Assembly: GCA_947483075.1 (NCBI GenBank)
Contig: CANKLE010000007.1
Location: forward strand, 96,663 to 160,662
Source of the DNA: Flavobacteriaceae bacterium
Lineage (GTDB): Bacteria; Bacteroidota; Bacteroidia; Flavobacteriales; Flavobacteriaceae
Direction of reading: 5' to 3'
Length of the DNA: 64,000 nt
Each line of letters begins with the position of its first letter. The first letter of the stretch is position 1. Both the position numbers and the translations under genes were made by a program. Of the stretch, positions 17,420 through 25,233 are shown piece by piece. The notes under the pieces are model-generated. The model did no database searches, was not told where the DNA came from, and saw only the letters and a list, made by a program, of their open reading frames with translations.

Positions 17420-18886
17420 TTAGCTTTTGGGTGAGCGCAGCCAACGCAATAAGGTTTCCTTTTCAAAATAGTAAATGAGCGCCACATAAGCACAAAGCAA
17501 GGCCACGCCTACGATATAATTTTCTCGGAAGAAATAAAAAGACACAACCGAAAACAAAATGGAACTGCCTAAATAACTGCCTATTTTTAATTTGTCATAG
17601 GGAATAGGATAATACCTGTTTCCTAGAACATACGAAATGAGCATCATACTGCCATAAGCCGCAATGGTGGCGATAGCTGAACCATAGTAGCCGTAGCTTG
17701 GAATCAATAAGAAATTAAGGGCCAGAGTAACGGCAGCGCCTACCAAGGAAATATAAGCGCCAATGTGGGTTTTGTCAATCAGTTTGTACCACACCGATAG
17801 ATTGGTGTAGATGCCCAAAAAGAAATTGGCCAAGATTATTAAGGGCACTACTTTCATGGCTTCCCAATAGGAGGCGTCGCGAATCATGAGTTGCTTGAAT
17901 AAATCAGCAAAGACAATCACTACCAGTTGAATAAACGAACCAAAAATCACAAAGTATTTGGTAACAGTAGCATAGGTTTCTGGGGCATTGGCTTGATTTG
18001 CGTGACTAAAGAAAAAAGGCTCAATACCCAAGGTATAGGCGGTGCGGTACAACACCATAAACAGCCCGAGTTTATAACAGGCCGCATATACCCCAACTTG
18101 CGCAGCGGCGACGTTCTCGGGCAGTAATCTTCCCAATAAAATCTTGTCAAACTGTTCGTTGATCGCAAAGGCAATACCGGCCACCAATATGGGCAAGCCG
18201 TAACGCATCATGCGCTTCCACAACGCCCAATCAAAATTCCATTTCAGCAGGAAATAATCAGACGAAAGAGCCAAAAAGGTGAGTAAACTCGCCAAGATAT
18301 TGGAAATGAAAATATAGCCGATTTGAAAGTTTTCTTGGTAAATACTCGACCAAAATCCGGTTGGATTGGCGGCAGCTAATTGGGGTAAATAAATTAGAAA
18401 GAAGAGATTTAAACTCAAATTTACGCCTACATTGCCTACTTTGAGGACTGCATAACGCAGCGGTTTTTGGTGAGCCCGGAGCTTAGAAAAGGGCACAATC
18501 ACAAAGGCGTCCAATACTAAAATCCAAATGGTGTAGGTAACATACTGCACGTCGATTCCCGAAGCGGCAGCCAAGGTGTTTCGAAATAACAAGGCAAGCG
18601 CTAAAAAGAATAGTGAGCTGGCAAAAATAGAAACCGTGCTGGTTTCGACCACTTGGTCTTTGTTGGCCTCTTTGTTGTAAAACCGAAAAAAAGAAGTTTC
18701 CATTCCGTAGGCTAGGATCACATTAAAGAAAATCATCCAAGAAAATATAATGGTGACTTGGCCGTATTCTTCTCTGGGAAGCAGTTGTGTATAGATGGGC
18801 ACCAATAAAAAACTAAACATGCGCGGAATCACCGTGGCGAGTCCGTATATGGCGGTAGTTTTAAATAGTTTTTTGTATAAGCCCAA
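17420..18886 (-). CDS. Oligosaccharide flippase family membrane protein
   Basis: A polytopic inner-membrane protein of the MVF/Wzx-like flippase superfamily, about 488 residues with some 12-14 hydrophobic segments (for example [15 protein letters not shown] and [13 protein letters not shown]). It probably flips an undecaprenyl- or lipid-linked glycan. The TTG at 18886 ([20 protein letters not shown]) is taken as the start. The frame extends to another TTG at 18916, but that codon lies inside a -7 promoter box (TATTTTTG) and could not be translated from that transcript. It is the first gene of the dut/NTase/TPR/DUF4292/envC operon. A second, different flippase gene lies at 45.8 kb. Confidence 0.83.
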   Translation of the reverse strand: MGLYKKLFKTTAIYGLATVIPRMFSFLLVPIYTQLLPREEYGQVTIIFSWMIFFNVILAYGMETSFFRFYNKEANKDQVVETSTVSIFASSLFFLALALLFRNTLAAASGIDVQYVTYTIWILVLDAFVIVPFSKLRAHQKPLRYAVLKVGNVGVNLSLNLFFLIYLPQLAAANPTGFWSSIYQENFQIGYIFISNILASLLTFLALSSDYFLLKWNFDWALWKRMMRYGLPILVAGIAFAINEQFDKILLGRLLPENVAAAQVGVYAACYKLGLFMVLYRTAYTLGIEPFFFSHANQANAPETYATVTKYFVIFGSFIQLVVIVFADLFKQLMIRDASYWEAMKVVPLIILANFFLGIYTNLSVWYKLIDKTHIGAYISLVGAAVTLALNFLLIPSYGYYGSAIATIAAYGSMMLISYVLGNRYYPIPYDKLKIGSYLGSSILFSVVSFYFFRENYIVGVALLCAYVALIYYFEKETLLRWLRSPKS

Positions 18887-18913
18887 AGGTTTCTGGTATT
18901 GGTTGAAGTGAAA

Positions 18914-18921
18914 CAAAAATA
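18914..18921 (-). promoter_or_regulatory. -7 promoter box of the flippase-dut-envC operon
   Basis: TATTTTTG on the minus strand, an exact TAnnTTTG match, 27 bp upstream of the preferred TTG start at 18886. The nearest TTTG upstream is only 14 bp away, so the -33 element is weak. Confidence 0.5.
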
Positions 18922-18953
18922 GGGATTTATAGAAACAAAACGGGCCGTACCGT

Positions 18954-18987
18954 AAATAAAAAAAGCCAACAGTTGTTGTTGGCTTTT
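18954..18987 (-). terminator. Terminator of the ATP synthase operon
   Basis: An 11-bp perfect stem, AAAAGCCAACA / TGTTGGCTTTT, with a 5-nt loop (18972-18976). Read on the minus strand it is followed by a T run. It lies 20 bp beyond the atpG stop codon and is symmetrical enough to work in both directions. Confidence 0.88.
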
Positions 18988-19007
18988 CATTGCTATTTAG
19001 TGTGAAA

Positions 19008-19868
19008 TTATCCGTTTAAAGCTTCTGCTCCACCTACAATTTCTAAGATCTCATTGGTAATTGCCGCCTGACGCGCTTTGTTGTAAGTGAGTTTCAATTG
19101 ATCTCTCAATTCGGTTGCGTTATCGGTTGCTTTGTGCATGGCTGTCATACGCGCGCCGTGTTCGGAAGCAAATGAATCGCGTATCCCTTTATACAATTGT
19201 GTTTTTAACGATTTTGGAATCAAGGTCATTACGATGTCTTCTTTAGAAGGCTCAAAAATATAATCTCCCGCAGAGGCTGTAGTGGCTGAGGCCAAAGCAG
19301 CCAAAGGCAAAAATTGCTCCGTTTGCACAATTTGAGTCGCGGCGTTTTTGAATTGGTTGTAGATCAATTCTACTTTGTCGTACCCACCTGTTAAAAACAA
19401 TTCGGTAATGGTATTCGCAATAACAGAAACATTGTCAAAAGTAAGGGTGTCAAAAACAGCGCTTTGGTTGTCAATTACCGTGTGTGTTTTTCGTAACACG
19501 TCGTTTCCTTTTTTACCAATGGCAAAAACATCCACTTGTTTGCCGGCATAAAAATCGGTTCTGCTTTTTACTTCTTTGACCACGTTGGTATTAAAGGCGC
19601 CACACAACCCCCGGTTTGAGGTAACGGCCACCAACAATACTTTTTTCACTTCGCGTTGCGTGGTGTACTCGCCTCCGGCATCCCCGTCTAAAGTGGCCGA
19701 AAGGTTTTGCAACAACTCGGTCAATTTCTCGGCATACGGACGCATCGCTGTAATGGCGTCTTGTGCTTTTTTTAACTTCGCGGCAGAAACCATTTTCATC
19801 GCCGATGTGATTTGCATCGTCGAGGATACGGAAGTAATTCGGTTACGGATTTCCTTTAAATTTGCCAT
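19008..19868 (-). CDS. atpG: F1 ATP synthase gamma subunit
   Basis: Central rotor shaft of the F1 sector, 286 residues, the usual length. The N-terminal helix MANLKEIRNRITSVSSTMQIT and the C-terminal helix with LTYNKARQAAITNEI, which together form the coiled-coil shaft, are both intact. It is the last gene of the atpBEFHAG operon. It is separated from atpA by 79 bp that carry short repeats. The beta and epsilon genes do not follow. Confidence 0.97.
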   Translation of the reverse strand: MANLKEIRNRITSVSSTMQITSAMKMVSAAKLKKAQDAITAMRPYAEKLTELLQNLSATLDGDAGGEYTTQREVKKVLLVAVTSNRGLCGAFNTNVVKEVKSRTDFYAGKQVDVFAIGKKGNDVLRKTHTVIDNQSAVFDTLTFDNVSVIANTITELFLTGGYDKVELIYNQFKNAATQIVQTEQFLPLAALASATTASAGDYIFEPSKEDIVMTLIPKSLKTQLYKGIRDSFASEHGARMTAMHKATDNATELRDQLKLTYNKARQAAITNEILEIVGGAEALNG

Positions 19869-19885
19869 TTGTGTATAGTTAGGAG

Positions 19886-19944
19886 TTGGAAGCTGGAAGC
19901 TGGAAGTAAGGCGTTAACTTCCCTACTTCCCACTTCAAACTTCA
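19886..19944. repeat. Heptamer repeats with opposing copies between atpA and atpG
   Basis: Three tandem TGGAAGC/T heptamers (19887-19907) are followed by ACTTCCC and ACTTCAA units on the other side (about 19917-19945). Together they can pair into an imperfect hairpin inside the atpA-atpG spacer of the transcript. The repeats are seen directly; any role is inference. Confidence 0.6.
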
Positions 19945-19947
19945 AGC

Positions 19948-21525
19948 TTAATTATATTTTGCTGAAATTTCTTTGGCAGCAGCCTCGATTACGCCGGTAA
20001 TGCTGTCGTCTAATTTTCCTGCTTTTAATGCGTCTAATGTCGCTCTGTTTTTGCTGTTTAGGTAGGCCAAAAAGTCTTTTTCGAACTCTTTAACTTTGTT
20101 TACAGGCACGTTGCGCAACAAGTTTTTAGAACCGGCATAGATAATTGCTACTTGATCTTCTACCGTATACGGATCGTTCAATCCTTGTTTCAAGATTTCT
20201 ACGTTGCGTCTTCCTTTTTCGATTACATTCAAGGTTACCGCATCCAAATCAGAGCCAAACTTTGCAAAGGCCTCCAATTCACGGAATTGCGCTTGGTCTA
20301 ATTTTAAGGTACCCGCTACTTTTTTCATCGATTTGATTTGTGCGTTTCCACCCACACGAGATACCGAAATACCTACGTTAATTGCTGGACGAACACCCGA
20401 GTTAAACAAATCTCCATCCAAGAAAATCTGTCCATCGGTAATCGAAATTACGTTGGTTGGAATATAAGCCGAAACGTCACCCGCTTGGGTTTCGATAATC
20501 GGTAATGCGGTCAATGAACCTCCTCCTTTTACGATTGGTTTTAAAGAATCGGGTAAGTCGTTCATGTTTTTGGCAATGTCGTCGTTGGCAATTACTTTAC
20601 ACGCTCTTTCTAACAAACGAGAGTGCAAGTAAAATACGTCTCCAGGATAGGCTTCACGACCCGGTGGTCTTCTTAACAAAAGAGACACCTCACGATAGGC
20701 TACCGCTTGTTTGGATAAATCATCGTATACAATCAAAGCAGGACGGCCTGAATCTCTGAAGTATTCTCCGATGGCTGCTCCAGCAAATGGAGCATATACT
20801 TGCATTGGCGCTGGATCAGAAGCATTGGCAGCCACAATAATGGTGTAAGCCATCGCTCCTTTTTCTTCTAACATTTTTGCTATTCCCGCTACAGTTGATG
20901 CTTTTTGTCCAATCGCAACGTAGATACAAAATACGGGTTGACCCGCGTCATAAAATTCTTTTTGATTCAAAATGGTGTCCAAACATACGGTAGATTTACC
21001 GGTTTGACGGTCACCAATTACCAGCTCCCGTTGTCCACGTCCCACAGGAATCATGGCGTCAACGGCTTTTACTCCGGTTTGCAAAGGCTCAGTTACGGGC
21101 TGACGGAAAATTACTCCTGGTGCTTTACGCTCCAAAGGCATTTCGTATAAATCTCCGCCAATTGGTCCTTTTCCGTCAATAGGAAATCCAAGGGTGTTTA
21201 CTACACGACCTACCATTTGCTCGCCTACTTTTAAGGAAGCAATACGTTGGGTTCTTTTGGCAGTAGATCCTTCTTTGATTCCGGTTGATGGTCCTAAAAG
21301 TACTACCCCAACATTGTCTTCTTCCAAGTTCAAAACGATTCCTTCTAGACCGTTTTCAAATTGAACTAATTCGCCGTATTGGGCATTCGATAGTCCGTAT
21401 ACACGGGCAATTCCATCCCCAACTTGAAGCACTGTTCCTACTTCTTCTAGAGAAGCACCAGATTCAAAACGCTCTACTTGTTTTTTTAAAATTGCTGAAA
21501 TTTCAGCTGGTTTAATTTCCGCCAT
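19948..21525 (-). CDS. atpA: F1 ATP synthase alpha subunit
   Basis: Non-catalytic nucleotide-binding subunit of F1, 525 residues. It has a beta-barrel domain (about 1-95), a nucleotide-binding domain with Walker A GDRQTGKS (171-178) and a C-terminal helical domain. The arginine-finger region [13 protein letters not shown] is present. It is downstream of atpH by 14 bp. Confidence 0.98.
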   Translation of the reverse strand: MAEIKPAEISAILKKQVERFESGASLEEVGTVLQVGDGIARVYGLSNAQYGELVQFENGLEGIVLNLEEDNVGVVLLGPSTGIKEGSTAKRTQRIASLKVGEQMVGRVVNTLGFPIDGKGPIGGDLYEMPLERKAPGVIFRQPVTEPLQTGVKAVDAMIPVGRGQRELVIGDRQTGKSTVCLDTILNQKEFYDAGQPVFCIYVAIGQKASTVAGIAKMLEEKGAMAYTIIVAANASDPAPMQVYAPFAGAAIGEYFRDSGRPALIVYDDLSKQAVAYREVSLLLRRPPGREAYPGDVFYLHSRLLERACKVIANDDIAKNMNDLPDSLKPIVKGGGSLTALPIIETQAGDVSAYIPTNVISITDGQIFLDGDLFNSGVRPAINVGISVSRVGGNAQIKSMKKVAGTLKLDQAQFRELEAFAKFGSDLDAVTLNVIEKGRRNVEILKQGLNDPYTVEDQVAIIYAGSKNLLRNVPVNKVKEFEKDFLAYLNSKNRATLDALKAGKLDDSITGVIEAAAKEISAKYN

Positions 21526-21539
21526 AATTATATAAATAA

Positions 21540-22073
21540 CTAGTTACTTAATTCTCTTTTTAATACTTGCAATCTGTTGGCAATCGAAGCGTTGTATTGC
21601 TTGTCGCCTATACGTAAAATAAATCCGCCGATAATGTCCGGATCTACCGTGTTTTCTATGGTAATTTTCTTGTCTGAAAAAGTGGCGATTTTTTGCAACA
21701 CCTTGGCTTCTAAAGCCGCATCCATCGGAATAGCGGTCGTAACTTTTGCGGTTTCAACGCCGTTCAAAATGGCATGCAACTCATTGTATCTTACCGCAAT
21801 GGTGTGAAGCAATTCAAACCGTTTGTTTTCGAACAACAAGTGAAACAAGCTTTTGGTTACCGCATGGGTATTGGCAAATAATTCCAACAACACACTTTCT
21901 TTTACCTCCACTTTGGTTGTCGGGTTTGCGATAAAGGTGCGCAGTTCGGCATTGTTGCTAAGGGTTTTTTCCACCACAAGCATATCGGCATTCACTGCGT
22001 CGGCAGCGCCTTTGGCTTGTGCTATTTCTAAAATAGCTTTGGCATAACGAATTGCAGCTCTTGTACTGGCCAT
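21540..22073 (-). CDS. atpH: F1 ATP synthase delta subunit
   Basis: Peripheral-stalk subunit (OSCP type), 177 residues, that links F1 to the b subunits. The N-terminal helical bundle begins [18 protein letters not shown]. The C-terminal signature is in [20 protein letters not shown]. The start is 2 bp after the atpF stop, which suggests coupled translation. Confidence 0.94.
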   Translation of the reverse strand: MASTRAAIRYAKAILEIAQAKGAADAVNADMLVVEKTLSNNAELRTFIANPTTKVEVKESVLLELFANTHAVTKSLFHLLFENKRFELLHTIAVRYNELHAILNGVETAKVTTAIPMDAALEAKVLQKIATFSDKKITIENTVDPDIIGGFILRIGDKQYNASIANRLQVLKRELSN

Positions 22074-22075
22074 AA

Positions 22076-22576
22076 TTAGTTTAGTTTAGCATCACCCAAC
22101 ATTTTTTCTACCAATTTTACTTGGGAATCTTTGTTGGCCAATTCGTCTTGTAATAATTTCTCTGCAATCGCTAAAGACAAGGTAGAAACCTGTGATTTCA
22201 ATTCAGCCATGGCTGCGTTTTTCTCGGTTTCAATCGCTGCTTTGGCTTGCTCAATCATTTTCAAGCCTTGTGCTTGTGCTTCTGATTTAGAATCGGCGAT
22301 CATTTTTTCTTTCATTTCACGCGCTTCTTTCAACATCGCATCACGCTCCATACGGGCTTCTTGCAAAATACGTTGGTTGTCGGCTTGCAAATTTTGCATT
22401 TCTTTTTTGGCGTTTTCAGCTGATTCCAAAGCATTTTTGATGCCTTCTTCGCGCTCGTTTACCGCATCCAAAATGGGTTTCCACGCAAATTTTTTCAACA
22501 AGAAAATCAATCCAACAAAAATTAATGTTTGCCAAAAAAACAAACCAAACGAAAATTGATCTATTAACTTTTCCAT
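22076..22576 (-). CDS. atpF: F0 ATP synthase b subunit
   Basis: Membrane-anchored peripheral stalk, 166 residues. It has one N-terminal transmembrane helix (about 10-28, FGLFFWQTLIFVGLIFLLKK) followed by a long Ala/Glu/Lys-rich helix that dimerises. Order and size are typical of the family. Confidence 0.95.
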   Translation of the reverse strand: MEKLIDQFSFGLFFWQTLIFVGLIFLLKKFAWKPILDAVNEREEGIKNALESAENAKKEMQNLQADNQRILQEARMERDAMLKEAREMKEKMIADSKSEAQAQGLKMIEQAKAAIETEKNAAMAELKSQVSTLSLAIAEKLLQDELANKDSQVKLVEKMLGDAKLN

Positions 22577-22640
22577 ACTTTTTATTCTTACTGTCTATAT
22601 AATGTGAGTTTAAAAACTCAGGGGGTTCAATTAAGTAAAA

Positions 22641-22671
22641 CAAAAGCTGCAACCAACCGTTACAGCTTTTT
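22641..22671 (-). terminator. Hairpin immediately downstream of atpE (possible attenuator)
   Basis: Stem AAAAGCTG / CAGCTTTT with a 13-nt loop (22650-22662). On the minus strand it starts 12 bp after the atpE stop and is followed by a T-rich stretch broken by a G. It may partly terminate transcription or protect the atpE message, giving more c subunit than b, delta and alpha. The hairpin is seen; the role is inference. Confidence 0.55.
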
Positions 22672-22682
22672 GTTTGTTTGTA

Positions 22683-22874
22683 TTATACTGCAAATAAAGC
22701 AGCAAATCCAATACCTTCAATAAGCGCAGCTGCGATAAGCATAGCGGTTTGAATTTTACCAGTAGCTTCTGGTTGACGGGCAATCGCGTCCATAGCAGAA
22801 CCACCGATTCTACCGATACCAATACCTGCTCCGATTACTACTAATCCAGCTCCAACAATTTTAGGAATTTCCAT
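22683..22874 (-). CDS. atpE: F0 ATP synthase c subunit
   Basis: Proteolipid of the rotor ring, 63 residues and two transmembrane helices. Helix 1 carries the glycine-rich GAGIGIG packing motif. The polar loop has ARQP (32-35). Helix 2 carries the ion-carrying Glu53 in ALIEGIGF. The residues that make Na+ sites in other species (Gln in helix 1, Ser/Thr next to the Glu) are absent, since Gly54 follows Glu53; proton coupling is therefore likely. At 63 residues it is shorter than the 70-90 usual for c subunits, but both helices are complete. Confidence 0.95.
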   Translation of the reverse strand: MEIPKIVGAGLVVIGAGIGIGRIGGSAMDAIARQPEATGKIQTAMLIAAALIEGIGFAALFAV

Positions 22875-22935
22875 AATGTATATATATTAAATTAAACATT
22901 CTTTTTTTAAGGCATTAGGCGAAAGCCATTAGCCA

Positions 22936-24105
22936 TTAGTGATGAGCCTCTTCGTGATGGTGCTCTTCTACTGCTGAACCAAAATATAAAGCAGATAGCA
23001 TTGTAAATATATAGGCTTGTAAAAGCGCTACTAAAATCTCAATGGTTGAAATGGCAAACGAAAGCAAGAACGACAAGCTGCTGCCCAACCAGTTTTTGAA
23101 AATAAACATCAAGCCAATCAAACTCATCAATACGATGTGGCCCGCAAAAATGTTGGCATACAAACGAATCATTAACGAGAAGGGTTTGATCAATACGCCC
23201 AATAATTCAATGGGTGCTAAAATAAATTTCATCGGAGTAGGAACGCCGGGCATCCAAAAAATGTGTCCCCAGTAATTTTTATTCGCCGTCAAATTGGTAA
23301 TTAAAAAGGTGATTACCGCCAAGCCAAAAGTCACAGCAATATTCCCAGTTACATTAATTCCTAGTGGAGTCAATCCGAAGATGTTTAAAAACCACACAAA
23401 GAAAAAGATGGTCAACAAATAACTCATGTATTTTTTGTAGTGTTTCTCACCGATGTTGGGAATGGCAATCTCGTCGCGCACGTACAAAACAATTGGTTCA
23501 AAGAAACGGCCTGGTCCAGAAGAAATTCCGCCATTTTTGGCATACGATTTGGCTAAGCTGCTAAACAACATAAACATCAAAAAGGCCACCACCATAATGG
23601 TAAAAACGCCTTTGGTGATGGATAAATCGATAGGTTTTAGTTCTTTTTTTGTGACAACTTCTTTGCCATCTTTAATCTCTTTTACTAGAACTGTTTGGAT
23701 ATTTCCATCCGAATCTGATTTGTATATTTTTTCATGGTGCAATACATAAAAATTTCCATTTGACTCAGCTACTGTTCCATGTTCATCACCATGATTAAAT
23801 TTGGAGGATGAGAAAAAGTGTACGCCATTGTCCCATAAAATAATAGGCAAAGAAAAGCCATAATGGGTATGGGTAGATTCGTCTGCAAAGAGCGTAAAAT
23901 CATGCGCATCCAACACGTGATGGTCTATAAAAGCTCTGATTTTTGATTTTAAATCGGTGGGTTCTGCTTGGGTTTCGTGTGAAGTTTCTACAGCAGGTGC
24001 TTGGGTTGTAGCGGAAGCTTCTGGAGTATTTGAATGTCCTATAATAGGAAGAAAGGCGACTAAAATTGCTATACTTACTTGGATCAGTTTTTTTGAAAAC
24101 ACCAT
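22936..24105 (-). CDS. atpB: F0 ATP synthase a subunit
   Basis: Stator subunit with the proton half-channels, 389 residues. This is longer than the 240-270 of E. coli-type proteins. It has a signal-peptide-like N terminus and a hydrophilic stretch of about 135 residues (25-160, His/Asp-rich) before the membrane domain, as in Bacteroidota homologues. The essential arginine is Arg314 in PFSLMIRLYANIFAGH. The C terminus is His/Glu-rich (EEHHHEEAHH). It is the first gene of atpBEFHAG, and its own promoter lies about 43 bp upstream. Confidence 0.96.
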   Translation of the reverse strand: MVFSKKLIQVSIAILVAFLPIIGHSNTPEASATTQAPAVETSHETQAEPTDLKSKIRAFIDHHVLDAHDFTLFADESTHTHYGFSLPIILWDNGVHFFSSSKFNHGDEHGTVAESNGNFYVLHHEKIYKSDSDGNIQTVLVKEIKDGKEVVTKKELKPIDLSITKGVFTIMVVAFLMFMLFSSLAKSYAKNGGISSGPGRFFEPIVLYVRDEIAIPNIGEKHYKKYMSYLLTIFFFVWFLNIFGLTPLGINVTGNIAVTFGLAVITFLITNLTANKNYWGHIFWMPGVPTPMKFILAPIELLGVLIKPFSLMIRLYANIFAGHIVLMSLIGLMFIFKNWLGSSLSFLLSFAISTIEILVALLQAYIFTMLSALYFGSAVEEHHHEEAHH

Positions 24106-24147
24106 AGCGAATTAATTAACTTAATTTTGAGTTTCTAAAATTTGGTG

Positions 24148-24180
24148 CAAAAGTACATTAATTATTAATATTCAAAAGTA
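24148..24180 (-). promoter_or_regulatory. Promoter of the atpBEFHAG operon
   Basis: Minus strand: TTTTG (24177-24173), a 17-bp spacer and TACTTTTG (24155-24148). A second exact TACTTTTG (24180-24173) overlaps the -33 element, so two promoters could compete. The start codon of atpB is at 24105. Confidence 0.7.
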
Positions 24181-24224
24181 TAAAGCAATTATTTTTTTGG
24201 CGGAATTGCAGAAAACACAAGGGT

Positions 24225-24620
24225 TTATTGAACATAGTTTACTATTCGAGTTGAAAAGTAAGTTTCTGTTGCTAAAAACCAGGCAAATACTATAAAAACT
24301 TGCCGTTTTTCTATGGGGTTAAAGCCCGTAGAATTGCCAAGAAGGGAATAAAAAAACCAATAGGCAATTCCCATTTTTAGGAGCGTTAGCCATATGAAAA
24401 CAAAGCCCAAATTGTCCTTGAACCTTTGGGGCGTAAGAGCAAGAATACTCAGTAGTGTGAGAGTCGAAATTCCAAAAAACAAATAGAGTGTGGTTAAGGA
24501 AAACTGAAACTCAGCAGCGGTCTGGCCCAGAGACGTAAAACGATACAGCGCTGCGTGTATAACATAGCTAACAAACACAACAAAAAGCAATTGCAACAGA
24601 AGTTTCGCTTTTGGATGCAT
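24225..24620 (-). CDS. Small membrane protein upstream of atpB (DUF6168-like)
   Basis: A 131-residue protein with four hydrophobic helices (for example LLLQLLFVVFVSYVIHAALY and LYLFFGISTLTLLSILALT). It sits between atpZ and atpB, the place where AtpI-type assembly factors are found in other bacteria. It resembles flavobacterial DUF6168 proteins. A role in F0 assembly or ion supply is a positional inference. The ATG at 24620 (MHPKAKLL) was chosen over longer frames because it leaves a 4-bp gap after atpZ. Confidence 0.68.
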   Translation of the reverse strand: MHPKAKLLLQLLFVVFVSYVIHAALYRFTSLGQTAAEFQFSLTTLYLFFGISTLTLLSILALTPQRFKDNLGFVFIWLTLLKMGIAYWFFYSLLGNSTGFNPIEKRQVFIVFAWFLATETYFSTRIVNYVQ

Positions 24621-24624
24621 GAAT

Positions 24625-24855
24625 TTATTCGGATTTATTGATTTCGTTGAGTTGGCGGTTGATGTTGTAAAAAGCAATGGCGATCCCGAGCAGGGTTAGT
24701 ATTTTTACAAATAGATTGTGCGGGTTTTGGTATTTTTCATCCAGCCATTTGCCTGCATAGGCAAACAAAAACACGATGGCCCCCATTTGAATAGGAATGT
24801 TTATTAGGGCAAGCCATTTATTACGCGTTTGTTTCTGTTGGTTTGGAGTTTGCAT
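24625..24855 (-). CDS. atpZ: AtpZ/AtpI-family ATP synthase accessory protein
   Basis: A 76-residue protein with two transmembrane helices (about 18-35 and 50-64). It has the family pattern IPIQMGAIVFLFAYAGKWLDEKY, in which a Gly-rich first helix is followed by the conserved WLD. AtpZ/AtpI proteins help Mg2+ supply or c-ring assembly of F-type ATP synthase. Its start overlaps the end of the bactofilin gene by 35 bp, so translation is probably coupled to it. Confidence 0.82.
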   Translation of the reverse strand: MQTPNQQKQTRNKWLALINIPIQMGAIVFLFAYAGKWLDEKYQNPHNLFVKILTLLGIAIAFYNINRQLNEINKSE

Positions 24856-25231
24856 CTGGTAAATTTGCAGATTTTACATGGGGTTTCATTTCGCACGATG
24901 CGCTAAAATCGGCGCCGGGCTCGACTGATAATTTTCCGCAAATCACAGCGCCTTTTATGCTGGCTTTTGCTTTTATGGTAAGCATTTCGGCTACTTGAAT
25001 GTTACCGTGGTATTTGCCTTCAATATCACAATTTTTACACACGATATCTCCAGTTACAGCGGCAGCTGGACCAATCACCAATTTCCCGTTTGATTTGAAG
25101 TTTCCGGTTAATACACCATCCAATCTAAAATCGGCTTGGGACACGATGTCGCCCACCAGGGTTGTGCCTTCTACAATTCGATTGGTTTTGCCCAATAAAT
25201 CAGTATACGATTTTGTTTTTTTGTCAAACAT
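24821..25231 (-). CDS. Bactofilin (polymer-forming cytoskeletal protein)
   Basis: A 136-residue protein with the right-handed beta-helix of bactofilins (DUF583). Its repeated short strands include EGTTLVGDIVSQADFRLDGV, GPAAAVTGDI and KASIKGAVICGKLSVEPGA. The ends are short and disordered. Bactofilins polymerise without nucleotide into filaments at the membrane and position envelope machinery. It starts 2 bp after the stop of sprE and overlaps atpZ by 35 bp. Confidence 0.88.
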   Translation of the reverse strand: MFDKKTKSYTDLLGKTNRIVEGTTLVGDIVSQADFRLDGVLTGNFKSNGKLVIGPAAAVTGDIVCKNCDIEGKYHGNIQVAEMLTIKAKASIKGAVICGKLSVEPGADFSASCEMKPHVKSANLPDANSKPTETNA

Positions 25232-25233
25232 GC

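Noticed and set aside
17420..18886. O-antigen wzx gene
   Set aside because: It is far from the glycan locus and sits in an operon with dut, a nucleotidyltransferase and EnvC; the Wzx-like gene of the glycan locus is at 45.8 kb.
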